Made by a program: the position numbers and the translations under genes. 64,000 nt of DNA from Pedobacter fastidiosus (GTDB lineage Bacteria > Bacteroidota > Bacteroidia > Sphingobacteriales > Sphingobacteriaceae), in assembly GCF_014306625.1 (NCBI RefSeq), contig NZ_JACRYL010000014.1, positions 65,566 through 129,565 on the forward strand. Direction: 5' to 3'. Each line of letters opens with the position of its first letter. Within the stretch, counting starts at the first letter, position 1. Below are positions 35,996 through 45,333 of the stretch, in pieces. The notes beneath the pieces were generated by a model. It ran no database searches. It was given only the letters and a program-made list of their open reading frames with translations, and was not told the DNA's origin.

Positions 35996-36979
35996 TTATT
36001 GTTGTTGCTGTTGAATCGCCTCCATATATTGCTGATAGCTATTTTGTTTTCTGGCTGTGCTTACCGTTGCCGAAGGTTTTGAATAGTTTATTTCTTTCAG
36101 CTGGAAATAATTTTCATTATCGTTAAAATCCTCATCATTATAACCTACGGAAACATTTACTTCCATAATGTGCTCAAAACCACCTTTATAAACGCCTTTT
36201 ACTGGCGAGCAATCGGTAAAGTTTCTACCAACAGCTAAACGCACATGATTTTCATTAGCGATGCAATTATTTGTAGGATCTAAACCCAGCCAGCCATATT
36301 CTGGTAAGTAAGCTTCTGCCCAAGCATGTGTAGCACCTTCTCCACGCATTCCATCCCGATTAGGACAAATATAACCACTTACATAACGAGCGGGAATGCC
36401 TGTTAAGCGCAGCATAGCCGTTAAAACATGGGCAAAATCCTGACAAACACCAGCCTTTAGTTTCATTATTTCCTCGATTGTGGTATCTACAGCGGTAATT
36501 CCTTTTATATATTCGTAATTCTGAAATACATGGGCACAATATTTTATTGCTGTTTGGTAAGGTGTATCTTCCTCACCTCGAATGCTTAAGGCGGTTTCCT
36601 TTAATTGAACAATCCCATCAAAACTTTCTTGACGCAGGTAATCTATATAAGGCACTTCAAATTTAATTGCATCCAATCCGTTCCATTGTTCACTGCTAAA
36701 CATATCATCTTGTGGCAACGGCTTAGGAAAAGTTTCTACACTTACTTTTGAAAATATTTTTAATTGGGTATGAGGCTCGTTTTGGGTGAAAGTTCCAACC
36801 TCATTTCCATAATAATCGATAAAAATTTCTATTTCCGGACTTCCAGAGATGTTCAAGTCATGTTTTACCACTTTTTGAAAGTCATCCTTAATCGGGAATA
36901 AAATTATCTGATTTGCACTATCCCGAACAGGCAATTCGTATTTATAATTGGTAATGTGCTTAATTTTAAAAATTGGCAT
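35996..36979 (-). CDS. Transglutaminase-like family protein
   Basis: This is a protein of 327 residues with the bacterial transglutaminase N-terminal beta domain (about 1-130; FKIKHITNYKYELPVRDS). The catalytic domain follows: Cys179 in AGVCQDFAHVLTAMLRLTGI, then ARYVSGYICP, a His in GATHAWAEAYLPEYGW and an Asp in LGLDPTNN. The tail is Gln-rich (QQYMEAIQQQQQ). These enzymes act as cysteine peptidases or amidases rather than crosslinkers, but the substrate is unknown. It is the third gene of a conserved set with the alpha-E protein and circularly permuted ATP-grasp. It starts 53 bp after the alpha-E stop. Confidence 0.9.
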   Translation of the reverse strand: MPIFKIKHITNYKYELPVRDSANQIILFPIKDDFQKVVKHDLNISGSPEIEIFIDYYGNEVGTFTQNEPHTQLKIFSKVSVETFPKPLPQDDMFSSEQWNGLDAIKFEVPYIDYLRQESFDGIVQLKETALSIRGEEDTPYQTAIKYCAHVFQNYEYIKGITAVDTTIEEIMKLKAGVCQDFAHVLTAMLRLTGIPARYVSGYICPNRDGMRGEGATHAWAEAYLPEYGWLGLDPTNNCIANENHVRLAVGRNFTDCSPVKGVYKGGFEHIMEVNVSVGYNDEDFNDNENYFQLKEINYSKPSATVSTARKQNSYQQYMEAIQQQQQ

Positions 36980-37032
36980 AAATGCTTTTGTTAATTCTAT
37001 TTGTAATTGGACTAATCGGGATGATTAATTTA

Positions 37033-37968
37033 CTATGAATTTGCAAAATAATATTCGTTTAACGAGCTTCCGATGCCAAAAAGTTCGGCCCTAATTTGCG
37101 TTAAATAATTATGCAACTCTTCTTCACCCATTGTATTTACGGAACTGTAGGTAATCATACTTCGCAAACGACCTATTTTAAAAGATGAATTGTTGTAATG
37201 CTCAATATTATTCTCACTTTTCAATCGCCCGAAATATCGTTCTATATTATTCATTGAATAAAGTGCCGATCGAGGGAAGTCGTTGTTTAGCATTACCAAT
37301 TCGATAATGTTTTTGGCGTCGAAACCTTGGCGATACGTTTTTAAATACAATTCATACCCTCCCAACGATAAAAGCAAGTGTTTCCAGTAGGCGATATCCG
37401 TAAGTAAATCTGGATTGGTGCTAATGGAACTAAATTTAATATCCAAAATATCTATCGATTGAATGCTTCTTTCCAGATGCTTACCAATTTTCATAAAGCT
37501 ACGGCTTTCTCCACGCTCCATTGCACTATCGGCCGTACCGTGGTAAAGCATAACTTGCTTAATTAGAATATCCAAAGCAGTAATTGGGTCATCTTTTTGA
37601 ACGTACCAAAGCAGTTTTTCATCCTTCACCGTGTGATAATACTCATTTAAACACTGCCATAAATCTTTCGGAATATGTTCCTGAACACTTCGGGCATTCT
37701 CTCGGGCAAGGGTAATGATATTTAAAATCGAATTTGGATTTTCGCGGTTTAATAAAAGGTATTCGATTACCGCTCTACTATCGTGCTGAATATTTAACAA
37801 TTCGTTTTCATCATCAGAAGAAAAAATCCTGATTACGGGTTTCCATGTAAACTCCTGAATGGTATCTTGTGATGATGCGTAATTTATTTTTAACATGCGC
37901 AACATACCATCGCTACGCTCTACATATCTACTTAACCAATATAAGCTTGATGCTACTCTACTTAACAT
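37033..37968 (-). CDS. Alpha-E domain-containing protein (DUF403)
   Basis: This is an all-helical protein of 311 residues that opens with the family signature MLSRVASSLYWLSRYVERSDGMLRML (first 20 residues are enough to call it). ARENARSVQEHIPKDLWQCL and a central MERGESRSFMKIGKHLERS follow. Alpha-E proteins nearly always sit beside a circularly permuted ATP-grasp and a transglutaminase. The set is predicted to make or remodel a peptide-like product, without an established reaction. The start is 9 bp after the true end of the ATP-grasp reading frame, tight spacing that supports one operon. Confidence 0.92.
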   Translation of the reverse strand: MLSRVASSLYWLSRYVERSDGMLRMLKINYASSQDTIQEFTWKPVIRIFSSDDENELLNIQHDSRAVIEYLLLNRENPNSILNIITLARENARSVQEHIPKDLWQCLNEYYHTVKDEKLLWYVQKDDPITALDILIKQVMLYHGTADSAMERGESRSFMKIGKHLERSIQSIDILDIKFSSISTNPDLLTDIAYWKHLLLSLGGYELYLKTYRQGFDAKNIIELVMLNNDFPRSALYSMNNIERYFGRLKSENNIEHYNNSSFKIGRLRSMITYSSVNTMGEEELHNYLTQIRAELFGIGSSLNEYYFANS

Positions 37969-37977
37969 ATTTGTATT

Positions 37978-39425
37978 CTAAGAAGTTAAAACCCATGTAT
38001 CTTTACTGCCTCCGCCTTGAGAACTGTTTACCACAAGTGAGCCTTCTTTTAAGGCCACTCGAGTTAATCCGCCGGGAACGATCGATATTCCATCTGGACC
38101 ATTTAAAGCAAACGGCCGTAAATCTATTCTACGAGGTGCAAGTTTTCCATTAATAAAACAAGGGGCAGAGGAGAGGCTAATGGTGGGTTGGGCTATAAAG
38201 TTGCGGGATCTTTTAATATTTCTAATTTATAATCTTCAATTTCAGTTTCCGAAGCTTCGTGTCCCATTAACATGCCATAACCGCCACTTCCGTTGGTTTT
38301 TTTAACCACCATTTTTTCAATATTGGCAAAAACATGCTCCAATTCATCGCGATTGCTTAATTGATAGGTTGGCACATTTTTAAGGATGGGTTCCTCATTT
38401 AAGTAATATTTAATCATATCAGGCACGTAAGTATAAACCGCTTTATCATCGGCAACCCCATTACCAACGGCATTTACTATGGCTACATTTCCTTTGCGAT
38501 AAGCACCCATTAAACCTGCAACGCCCAAAACACTATTTGGGTTAAACACTAGTGGATCAATATAATCATCATCTACGCGACGGTAAATTACATCAACCTG
38601 CTGTAAGCCCGTAGTTGTTTTCATAAATACCTTCTGGTTTTTGACTACCAAATCTCGTCCTTCTACTAGTTCCAAACCCATTAATCTGGCTAGAGTGGTG
38701 TGTTCGTAATACGCAGAATTGTACATTCCAGGACTTAGCAAAACAATTGTAGGATTTGAGACTGCCCGAGGTGAAAGCGCCATTAAGTTTTTATACAGAA
38801 TAGCTGGGTACTCTGTTACGCTTCTAACGCCACATTGGGGAATAAGATCAGGAAAGAGTCTTTTGGTTATTTCTCTATTTTCCAGCATATAACTTACGCC
38901 TGATGGTGTGCGAAGATTATCTTCTAGCACGTAAAATGTTCCATCATGATCGCGAATTAAATCAATGCCTGCAATGTGGATGTAAATATCGTGAAGTACA
39001 TTAACGTTGTGCATCTCCCGTAAAAAATGCGGACAAGAATAGATTACATTGATGGGTACAATTTTATCCTTCAAGATAAATTGATTGCTGTAAACATCTT
39101 TTAGGAAAAGGTTTAAAGCCTTAAGGCGCTGTTTAATCCCTTTTTCGATAAACGACCATTCACTTGAAGTAATGATGCGTGGGATAATATCAAAAGGGAA
39201 TATTTTCTCAATTCCTTCGCCACTATCGTAAACAGTAAAAGTTATGCCTTGGCTCATAAAGAGTTTTTTAGCCAATTCTTCCTTTTTGTTCAGGTTGTCG
39301 AGAGATTCTTTTGAGAAGTTGTTAATGAAATTTGAATAGTGATTTCTGTAATTGTCACTATTTAGGAACATTTCATCGTATGTATTGGGATGATTTAAGT
39401 AATTTTTTATAAAATTTTCTATCAT
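37978..39425 (-). CDS. Circularly permuted ATP-grasp protein (type 2), frameshifted
   Basis: Read straight from ATG 39425, the frame stops at 38193 after 410 residues ([10 protein letters not shown]). Dropping back one base at that point opens a further 72 codons: [47 protein letters not shown], and the ending [10 protein letters not shown] plus TS, with a stop at 37978-37980. That ending is the normal C-terminus of this ATP-grasp family, so one base (a T in a TTT run at about 38197) has been lost or misread. The N-terminal part shows the family motifs [36 protein letters not shown] and [14 protein letters not shown]. The protein is predicted to be an amide ligase. As written, the last about 70 residues, which include conserved Arg and Gly positions, are missing. 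Confidence 0.85.
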
Positions 39426-39594
39426 TTGACTTAAATATTTGTTTAAATTATGATTTTGAATGTATAAAATGATATTTATTGTAAATAAAATTAGTCTTAA
39501 ATCTTTTTTTACTTCATTAATGGTGTTTTTGTGTCTGTATTTTAGTGCTTTAGGTTAATTATTATTAATTATTTTAATTTTTTTACAAAAATAC
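39426..39594. other. AT-rich intergenic region upstream of the ATP-grasp operon
   Basis: This is very AT-rich leader and promoter space for the minus-strand operon. I found no complete TTG-N19-TAnnTTTG on the minus strand and no open frame. Confidence 0.4.
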
Positions 39595-39624
39595 TTGATA
39601 TTATGGATAAAGTTTGTACTTTTG
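39595..39624 (+). promoter_or_regulatory. Orphan consensus promoter
   Basis: TTG (39595-39597), exactly 19 bases, then TACTTTTG (39617-39624): a perfect Bacteroidota promoter on the plus strand. No plus-strand gene follows for several kilobases, and a hairpin with T7 lies about 40 bp downstream. A second TATATTTG is at 39647-39654 without a matching -33. Confidence 0.65.
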
Positions 39625-39658
39625 TGATGCTCGTTAATTATTATTATATATTTGGTTT

Positions 39659-39688
39659 AAAAAAAGCGCTGGTAACGGCGCTTTTTTT
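39659..39688 (+). terminator. Terminator-like hairpin behind the orphan promoter
   Basis: AAAAAAAGCGC and GCGCTTTTTTT flank an eight-base loop. With the promoter at 39595 this would give a transcript of about 55-60 nt. Confidence 0.65.
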
Positions 39689-39749
39689 ATAAAGACGTTC
39701 AAAAACAGGATATTCATAATCAACATAAACCAAACAACCTAAACTAAAT

Positions 39750-39781
39750 AAAGCTTCCAAGGGTAAAACCAAGGAAGCTTT
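39750..39781 (+). terminator. Second hairpin in the same intergenic region
   Basis: AAAGCTTCC and GGAAGCTTT are separated by a 14-base loop and followed by GTTGTTT. It could end a longer read-through RNA of about 150 nt from the orphan promoter. Confidence 0.4.
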
Positions 39782-39815
39782 GTTGTTTATAACATTTACA
39801 GATTTGTCTATAAAT

Positions 39816-39853
39816 AAAAAAAGCCATCTTAATTTAAATCAAGATAGCTTTTT
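39816..39853 (-). terminator. Terminator after ferritin gene
   Basis: The stem GCTATCTTGATTT / AAATTAAGATGGC is followed by seven T on the minus strand, just past the ferritin stop. Confidence 0.75.
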
Positions 39854-39871
39854 CAATATATGTTTTGTTAT

Positions 39872-40399
39872 TTATTGTTCTGAATAAGTGATTTTATTAA
39901 CGTGCTTGTCAATTTCCCATCTTCCTGTACCTTCTTCGCCAATAACTTCGAATAATTCTAGTGCTCTACGGGCTTTATATTCTTCTTCTCTTTGTTCTTT
40001 CAAGAACCAGTTCAAGAATTCCATTGTAACAAAATCTTGTTCTTTATGGCATTTTGAAGCGATGTTTTTGAAACTTTGCGTAATGGCAATTTCAGCTTCT
40101 AAAGCATCTTCAAAAACTTCTCTAAAGCCTGCGAAATCCGTTTTGATTCCTGAAACTTCTGGAGATATTGCATTTCCACCCATATCCAAAACATATTTGA
40201 ACAATTTTAACTGGTGTACTCTTTCTTCTTCAGATTGCTTTGCGAAATAATCCGCTGAAAAGTCATAGCCATTTTGGTCGCACCAAGATGACATTGATAA
40301 ATATAGTGATGAAGAGTGTGCTTCTTTTTTTATTTGCTGATTTAAAAGTGTTTCGATATCCTGAGATATTAAACATTTAATACGCATTAAGTCTTTCAT
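39872..40399 (-). CDS. Ferritin
   Basis: This is an iron-storage protein of 175 residues that forms 24-subunit cages. The four-helix bundle carries ferroxidase ligands in the FtnA pattern: KKEAHSSSLYLSMSSWCDQN, the E-E-x-x-H set in AKQSEEERVHQLKLFKYV, EDALEAEIAITQ and WFLKEQREEEYKARRALELF. ATG 40399 is preceded by AAAGGAA at a good distance, which supports this start over the Met five codons in. A -7 box (TACATTTG, complement of 40425-40432) lies upstream without a clear -33. Confidence 0.93.
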   Translation of the reverse strand: MKDLMRIKCLISQDIETLLNQQIKKEAHSSSLYLSMSSWCDQNGYDFSADYFAKQSEEERVHQLKLFKYVLDMGGNAISPEVSGIKTDFAGFREVFEDALEAEIAITQSFKNIASKCHKEQDFVTMEFLNWFLKEQREEEYKARRALELFEVIGEEGTGRWEIDKHVNKITYSEQ

Positions 40400-40580
40400 A
40401 ATTTCCTTTGCTTAACTAATGATACAAATGTAACATCTAATTAGGCAGTTTGTGCGAATTATTTACTATATGAAATTAGTCTAAATTGCTGTAAAGGAGG
40501 TATTTATAATGATTTTAAATAAGGATGGATATATGATGCGAAATGTGAAACGGACGATGGGTTTTGAAAAGATACCGCCT

Positions 40581-40940
40581 TTAGTAAACCAGTCTGTTTA
40601 AACAATCGTTAACCATGTAGTTAAGTTTAAACATGGTAAAAGTACCCTGCAATAATTCTTTAAGGGCAACAATTTCTAAAGCACTTAATAAGTAAATGTG
40701 TTCGCAACCATTAAAAGTAACCAGTTCGAAATCTGCTTTGGTCGTATTTAGGAGTAAGGCTTCCACATCGATGTTTTCGACAACCTTTTTTAGCTTTTGA
40801 AGAGATAAGCAATTGTAACGAGCAAACTTACCCCCAAAATCAATATAAAAGCAGTTTAATTTATCTGATTGATAAATAGATCCTTGAGTATTTGAGAATA
40901 CGTTAATCAGTTCGTTAATATCGATACATGCTTTTTCCAT
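40581..40940 (-). CDS. Small uncharacterised protein
   Basis: This is a protein of 119 residues with no signal peptide or membrane helix. The pattern is an N-terminal helix, a FYIDFGGKFARYNCLSLQKL strand-helix region, then EIVALKELLQGTFTMFKLNYMV helices. It has some resemblance to small Bacteroidota DUF6686-type proteins, which I cannot confirm. It stands alone between ferritin and a repeat block, and composition resembles its neighbours, so it is probably a real gene. Confidence 0.55.
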   Translation of the reverse strand: MEKACIDINELINVFSNTQGSIYQSDKLNCFYIDFGGKFARYNCLSLQKLKKVVENIDVEALLLNTTKADFELVTFNGCEHIYLLSALEIVALKELLQGTFTMFKLNYMVNDCLNRLVY

Positions 40941-41793
40941 TCCACTGCAAAAATTGCTATTATTTAGATTAAATACAAATAAAAAGGGAAATAAATTTTG
41001 TGGCTGATTAAAACTTGCATTAGGATTGGATAAGTGCAGGTTGTCTCATTTTGGTATTTACGAGGGTTTCGGTCGGTGAGACACCAACCGATAGGGATGT
41101 TTTGAATGGTTGTTGCAGCATTATCCCAAAGGAACTCTTACGGAGAGATTCCCGCATACGCGGGAATGACAGCTTTTGGATAGGAGATTTGTTTTGGTGT
41201 TCTTGATTAAGAATTTTGAATCCTTTTTATAGCATTAAGATTCCCGTATACGCGAGAATGACGGCCGTTCATAAAATGTAGTTGATATTGTGCCATGGTA
41301 CGTTTACCAAATGCCATGGTACGTGTCTTCACGTACCATTAAAATAATTTCATTCTGATTCCGTGTATTCTGTGTTTCCGTGGCAAAATTATTTGAGTTT
41401 TTCCTTTTCTAAGCATTACGATTCCCGCATACGCGAGAATGACGACTGTTCATGAAATGTAGTTGATATTGCGCCATGGTACGTTTACCAAATGCAATGG
41501 TACGTGAAGACACGTACCATTTACGATAGTTTTCGGTCGGTGAGACACCAACCGATAGGGGTTTTTGAACCCTTTTTATCGCATTACGATTCCCGCATAC
41601 GCGAGAATGACGGGCGTTCATAAAATGTAGTTGATATTGCGCCATGGTATGTGTACCAAATGCCATAGTACTTATCATCACGGAACATTTACGATAGGTT
41701 TCGGTCGGTGAGACACCAACCGATAGGGATTTTTGAATCCTTTTCACCGCATTACGATTCCCGCCTGCGCGAGAATGACGGATTTTGGAGATA
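40941..41793. repeat. Tandem ~168-bp repeat array in an 853-bp intergenic region
   Basis: The unit combines ATTCCCGCATACGCGAGAAT, a TTCATAAAATGTAGTTGATA block, a palindromic CCATGGTACGTTTACCAAAT segment and CGGTCGGTGAGACACCAACC. The first part recurs at about 41240, 41420, 41590 and (partly) 41755, and the last at about 41068, 41532 and 41703. The repeats are degenerate. The unit length is a multiple of three, so an open frame of 112 codons crosses the array on the minus strand. I do not regard it as a gene. Confidence 0.7.
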
Positions 41794-42360
41794 CTATTTT
41801 ATCTCTATTTTGCAAACCATATGGTGATATAATCCGCCGATAAATTCTTTTTTATTCTGAATTTGAAAGCCTTTGGTTTGATAAAGTTTTAGTGCTTTCT
41901 CATTGTCAACTTCTACCAATAAACCAACCTTATTATGACTTAGTTTTTTAGCCCATTCAATTCCTGCATCAATTAATTGTTTTCCAATTCCTTTTCCTTG
42001 TGCATGGGGATTAACACTAATGGTATCTAAATAAAATTCACCAGATCCGGTTTCATCTTCAGGTTGGAAATCGTTTAAATTATTGTGTATTGCAAGGTAA
42101 TCGAGAAAGTTTTTGCGCAGTTCTATAAGCTTTGCCCCGTCATAAGCGTTTAACGAACCTAGAACGATTCCATCTCCTTCATATACTAAGGTATGCTCGT
42201 AACTATACTGATTGTTTTTTTGCTTAAAGAAGTATTCAAACAGCGCAAGGGTTTTATCCGCATCCGTTGTGTTACTGAATTTATTTGCCAGCTCGCCCAT
42301 CGCCTGGATAATTAACGGAGCAACTGCTTTGGTATCTTCGGGTTTGGCTTTGCGAATCAT
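41794..42360 (-). CDS. GNAT family N-acetyltransferase
   Basis: This is an acyl-CoA-dependent acetyltransferase of 188 residues. Motif A is clear in LDTISVNPHAQGKGIGKQLI (R/Q-x-x-G-x-G/A), followed by KVGLLVEVDNEKALKLYQTKGF, the motif B region that contacts the acceptor. The N-terminus begins IRKAKPEDTKAVAPLI. The acceptor is unknown. Its ATG overlaps the stop of the preceding MBL hydrolase gene (TAATG), so the two are translationally coupled. Confidence 0.88.
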   Translation of the reverse strand: MIRKAKPEDTKAVAPLIIQAMGELANKFSNTTDADKTLALFEYFFKQKNNQYSYEHTLVYEGDGIVLGSLNAYDGAKLIELRKNFLDYLAIHNNLNDFQPEDETGSGEFYLDTISVNPHAQGKGIGKQLIDAGIEWAKKLSHNKVGLLVEVDNEKALKLYQTKGFQIQNKKEFIGGLYHHMVCKIEIK

Positions 42361-43199
42361 TAAATGTCGCTCAAATTAAAAGTTTCCGCAACGCGAATTC
42401 CTTTGTCGGTTCTTTGCAAAGTGCAACATTCGTTAATGGGATCGTGTTCCAAATATAAAACGTAATTATTAGCTACCGCTTCTTCCAGAAATGCTTGTTT
42501 CTCCGTCAACGTTTTTAGCGGAAACATATCATAGGCCATAACATAAGGTAAAGGCAAATGCCCAACAGAAGGAAGCAGATCGGCCATGTAAACGATGGTT
42601 TTACCTTTGTAATTTATTTTTGGGAGCATCATCGCATCGGTATGGCCATAAGCAAAGCTGATGTTAACGTCTTTACGCCACTCTACATTTTCTTTTTCTT
42701 CGATAAACTTAATTTGTCCGCTTTCTTGAATAGGCAATATATTTTCTTTAAGAAACGAAGCTTTTTCTCTTGCATTTGGTTCTACTGCCCATTGCCAGTG
42801 TTTTTCATTGCTCCAATAGGTTGCATTTTTAAATGCAGGGATTAGTTTTTCGCCTTTGCGAATAACTGCGCCACCGACGTGATCGAAGTGGAGGTGCGTT
42901 AAAAATATATCGGTAATATCAGCTTTGCTGAAGCCCAAGCTTGCTAAGGATTTATCAATGGTATCATCGCCATGCAAATAATAATGACTAAAAAACTTTT
43001 CATCCTGCTTGTTTCCAATCCCGGTATCTATTAAGGTGAGGGTATTGCCATCTTCGATTAAAAGGCAACGCATGGCCCAGGTGCAAAGGTTGTTAGCATC
43101 AGCAGGGTTGGTTTTCTGCCAAATGGCTTTAGGTACAACGCCAAACATGGCACCGCCATCGAGTTTAAATAAACCAGTGTTTATGGTATGGAGTTTCAT
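42360..43199 (-). CDS. MBL fold metallo-hydrolase
   Basis: This is a metallo-beta-lactamase-fold hydrolase of 279 residues. The zinc motif THLHFDHVGGAV (HxHxDH) is present, with later ligand regions in FAYGHTDAM (His), YMADLLPSVGH (Asp) and YLEHDP (His). The layout matches the AHL-lactonase/YtnP-like group. Quorum-quenching activity is possible but cannot be claimed from the motif alone. No signal peptide is seen. It overlaps the GNAT gene by one base and is the first gene of the pair. Confidence 0.88.
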   Translation of the reverse strand: MKLHTINTGLFKLDGGAMFGVVPKAIWQKTNPADANNLCTWAMRCLLIEDGNTLTLIDTGIGNKQDEKFFSHYYLHGDDTIDKSLASLGFSKADITDIFLTHLHFDHVGGAVIRKGEKLIPAFKNATYWSNEKHWQWAVEPNAREKASFLKENILPIQESGQIKFIEEKENVEWRKDVNISFAYGHTDAMMLPKINYKGKTIVYMADLLPSVGHLPLPYVMAYDMFPLKTLTEKQAFLEEAVANNYVLYLEHDPINECCTLQRTDKGIRVAETFNLSDI

Positions 43200-43254
43200 A
43201 TTGACGTAAAATGGAATAGGTAAGATGTAAAATAGAATGTAAACTTGGTTAAAA

Positions 43255-43290
43255 ATAGAAAAAACCTGTTAAACTTAATTAACAGGTTTT
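43255..43290 (-). terminator. Terminator after lpdA
   Basis: A perfect 12-bp stem (AAAACCTGTTAA and its complement, six-base loop) ends in a T-run on the minus strand, 51 bp past the lpdA stop. A short TTCCATTTTCCA tandem lies between. Confidence 0.8.
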
Positions 43291-43340
43291 CAGTTTAGGT
43301 TGATTTCCATTTTCCATTTTCCATCAACCATTTTCCATAT

Positions 43341-44729
43341 TTACAAGTGTATCACTTCTCCGTAAGCATCGGCTGCAGCTTCCATAATGGCTTCGCTCAT
43401 TGTTGGGTGAGGGTGTACAGATTTGATCATTTCGTGACCTGTTGTTTCTAATTTACGAGCGACTACAATTTCTGCAATCATCTCGGTTACGTTAGCACCA
43501 ATCATGTGGGCACCTAATAATTCTCCGTATTTAGCATCGAAAATAAGTTTTACGAAACCATCTTTAGCACCTGCGGCAGCTGCCTTACCCGATGCGGAGA
43601 ATGGGAATTTACCAATCTTAAGTTCGTAACCAGCTGCTTTCGCTGCTTTCTCGGTATAACCAACAGATGCGATTTCTGGTGTGCAATACGTACAACCCGG
43701 AATGTTATTGTAATCTAGTGGTTCGACATGCTGACCAGCGATTTTTTCTACGCAGATAATTCCTTCTGCTGATGCAACGTGAGCCAAGGCTTGGCCGCTA
43801 ACAACATCACCAATTGCGTAATATCCTTTTACCGAAGTATTGTAGAATTCATCGGTAACGATTTTACCTTTTTCAGTTTTGATGCCGGTTTCTTCTAAAC
43901 CGATGTTTTCGATGTTGGCCACAATACCAGCGGCAGAAAGTACGATATCGGCTTCGATGGTTTGCATACCTGAAGCAGTTTTAACTGAAACTTTGCAACC
44001 TGCGCCACTTGTATCTACCGATTCGACACTTGCTGAAGTCATTACATCGATCCCAACTTTTTTAAGGCTGCGCAACAATTGTTTGGAAACATCTTCATCT
44101 TCTACAGGAACTACGTTATCCATAAATTCTACGATCGTAACTTTCGTTCCCATTGTAGCGTAGAAATATGCAAATTCTACACCTATAGCGCCAGAACCTA
44201 CAACTACCATGCTTTTTGGTAATTCTGGAAGCACCATTGCCTGACGATAACCGATAATTTTTTTACCGTCTTGTTTTAGGTTAGGCAATTCTCTTGAACG
44301 AGCACCTGTAGCAATAATGATATTTTTAGCTGTTAATTCCTGTTGAGAACCATCCGCACCTTTTACCTCTAATTTATTTCCTGGCTTTAGTTTACCAGTA
44401 CCCATGATTACGTCAATTTTATTTTTCTTCATTAAAAATTGAACGCCTTTACTCATGCCATCGGCTACACCGCGACTGCGTTTAACTACTGCAGCAAAAT
44501 CGGCTGTTGCGCCTGCCGTGGTAATTCCGTAATCGGCAGCATGGTTAATATATTCGAAAACCTGAGCGCTTTTTAAAAGTGCCTTTGTAGGGATACATCC
44601 CCAGTTTAAACAAATACCACCTAATGATTCACGCTCTACAATTGCAACTTTTAGTCCCAATTGAGAAGCTCTAATCGCAGCTACATAACCACCTGGGCCG
44701 CTGCCTAAAACAATAACGTCGTAGTTCAT
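43341..44729 (-). CDS. lpdA: Dihydrolipoyl dehydrogenase (E3)
   Basis: This is an FAD-dependent disulfide oxidoreductase of 462 residues, the E3 subunit that reoxidises lipoyl groups of 2-oxoacid dehydrogenases and the glycine cleavage system. FAD motif IVLGSGPGGYVAAIRASQLG is at the N-terminus. The redox pair is C40 and C45 in GGICLNWGCIPTK. The NAD motif is VVVGSGAIGVEFAYFYATMG, the second FAD motif GYYAIGDVVSGQALAHVASAEG, and the catalytic His-Glu pair is in HPHPTMSEAIMEA. No E1 or E2 genes are nearby. The long upstream region contains an inverted pair GTAATCT / AGATTAC (44773-44811) of unknown meaning. Confidence 0.95.
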   Translation of the reverse strand: MNYDVIVLGSGPGGYVAAIRASQLGLKVAIVERESLGGICLNWGCIPTKALLKSAQVFEYINHAADYGITTAGATADFAAVVKRSRGVADGMSKGVQFLMKKNKIDVIMGTGKLKPGNKLEVKGADGSQQELTAKNIIIATGARSRELPNLKQDGKKIIGYRQAMVLPELPKSMVVVGSGAIGVEFAYFYATMGTKVTIVEFMDNVVPVEDEDVSKQLLRSLKKVGIDVMTSASVESVDTSGAGCKVSVKTASGMQTIEADIVLSAAGIVANIENIGLEETGIKTEKGKIVTDEFYNTSVKGYYAIGDVVSGQALAHVASAEGIICVEKIAGQHVEPLDYNNIPGCTYCTPEIASVGYTEKAAKAAGYELKIGKFPFSASGKAAAAGAKDGFVKLIFDAKYGELLGAHMIGANVTEMIAEIVVARKLETTGHEMIKSVHPHPTMSEAIMEAAADAYGEVIHL

Positions 44730-45333
44730 ATCTATATTAAAGAGATTTCTTTTAATTGTTTTGTTTTTATTGTAATCTCCGGGGTAGGAGAAGGCTCTTG
44801 GAACAGATTACCCTCGCTTTTATAAAGTATATCAGCATTACGTTTTAAAAAACTTCCGTTTCTTACAATCCCCAAAACTAAAAAAAAAATGTTAAATGGT
44901 GCAGTCTATTTGATCGGTGGGCTGTTTATGCGCTATAAATTTACAAAGGATGTATATATTATGCACGGGGCTTGAACTGTTCGCTAATTTTTTAAGGGAA
45001 GTTCTTTATTGTTTAGTAGAAATAAAACATTGTTGAAGTTAAAGATTACGAAATTTCGTTTTAAGGACGGTGTATTTTTCAATTCTCCATTAAAATTAGA
45101 GTGAAGATTTGTTGATTGTAACTTTGAGGGGTTTTGTTTGCCAAAAAATTAATTGTTGGGATGTATTTTTAGTAAAATTCTATTTTTGGTTAAATTTTAC
45201 TGCATTTATTATAGCTTTTGGGTGTATTTCTTAGTAATAATATACTTGTTAAGGCAAAGTATTGATAAACTGAAAGTTATAAAGCCCTAAAACCATGTTA
45301 ATTGTTGAAAAGTTTTGAAGGAGTTAACGATAA
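44730..45333. other. Long AT-rich intergenic region between divergent genes
   Basis: About 600 bp separate lpdA and the TonB receptor regulatory site. I see no open frame of interest and no RNA gene. The only structure noted is the GTAATCT / AGATTAC pair near lpdA. Confidence 0.4.

Noticed and set aside
38185-38205. Programmed -1 frameshift in the ATP-grasp gene
   Set aside because: The sequence A ACT TTA is a poor slippery site; a lost base in the TTT run explains it more simply.
41409-41747. 112-codon frame on the minus strand with internal 56-residue repeat
   Set aside because: It is the translation of the 168-bp tandem array and not a credible protein.
41040-41780. Possible CRISPR array
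   Set aside because: Units are about 168 bp and degenerate, with no short constant repeats and unique spacers, and no cas genes are nearby.
44773-44811. Riboswitch or leader structure before lpdA
   Set aside because: Only a 7-bp inverted pair (GTAATCT / AGATTAC) is visible; no known riboswitch core was recognised.
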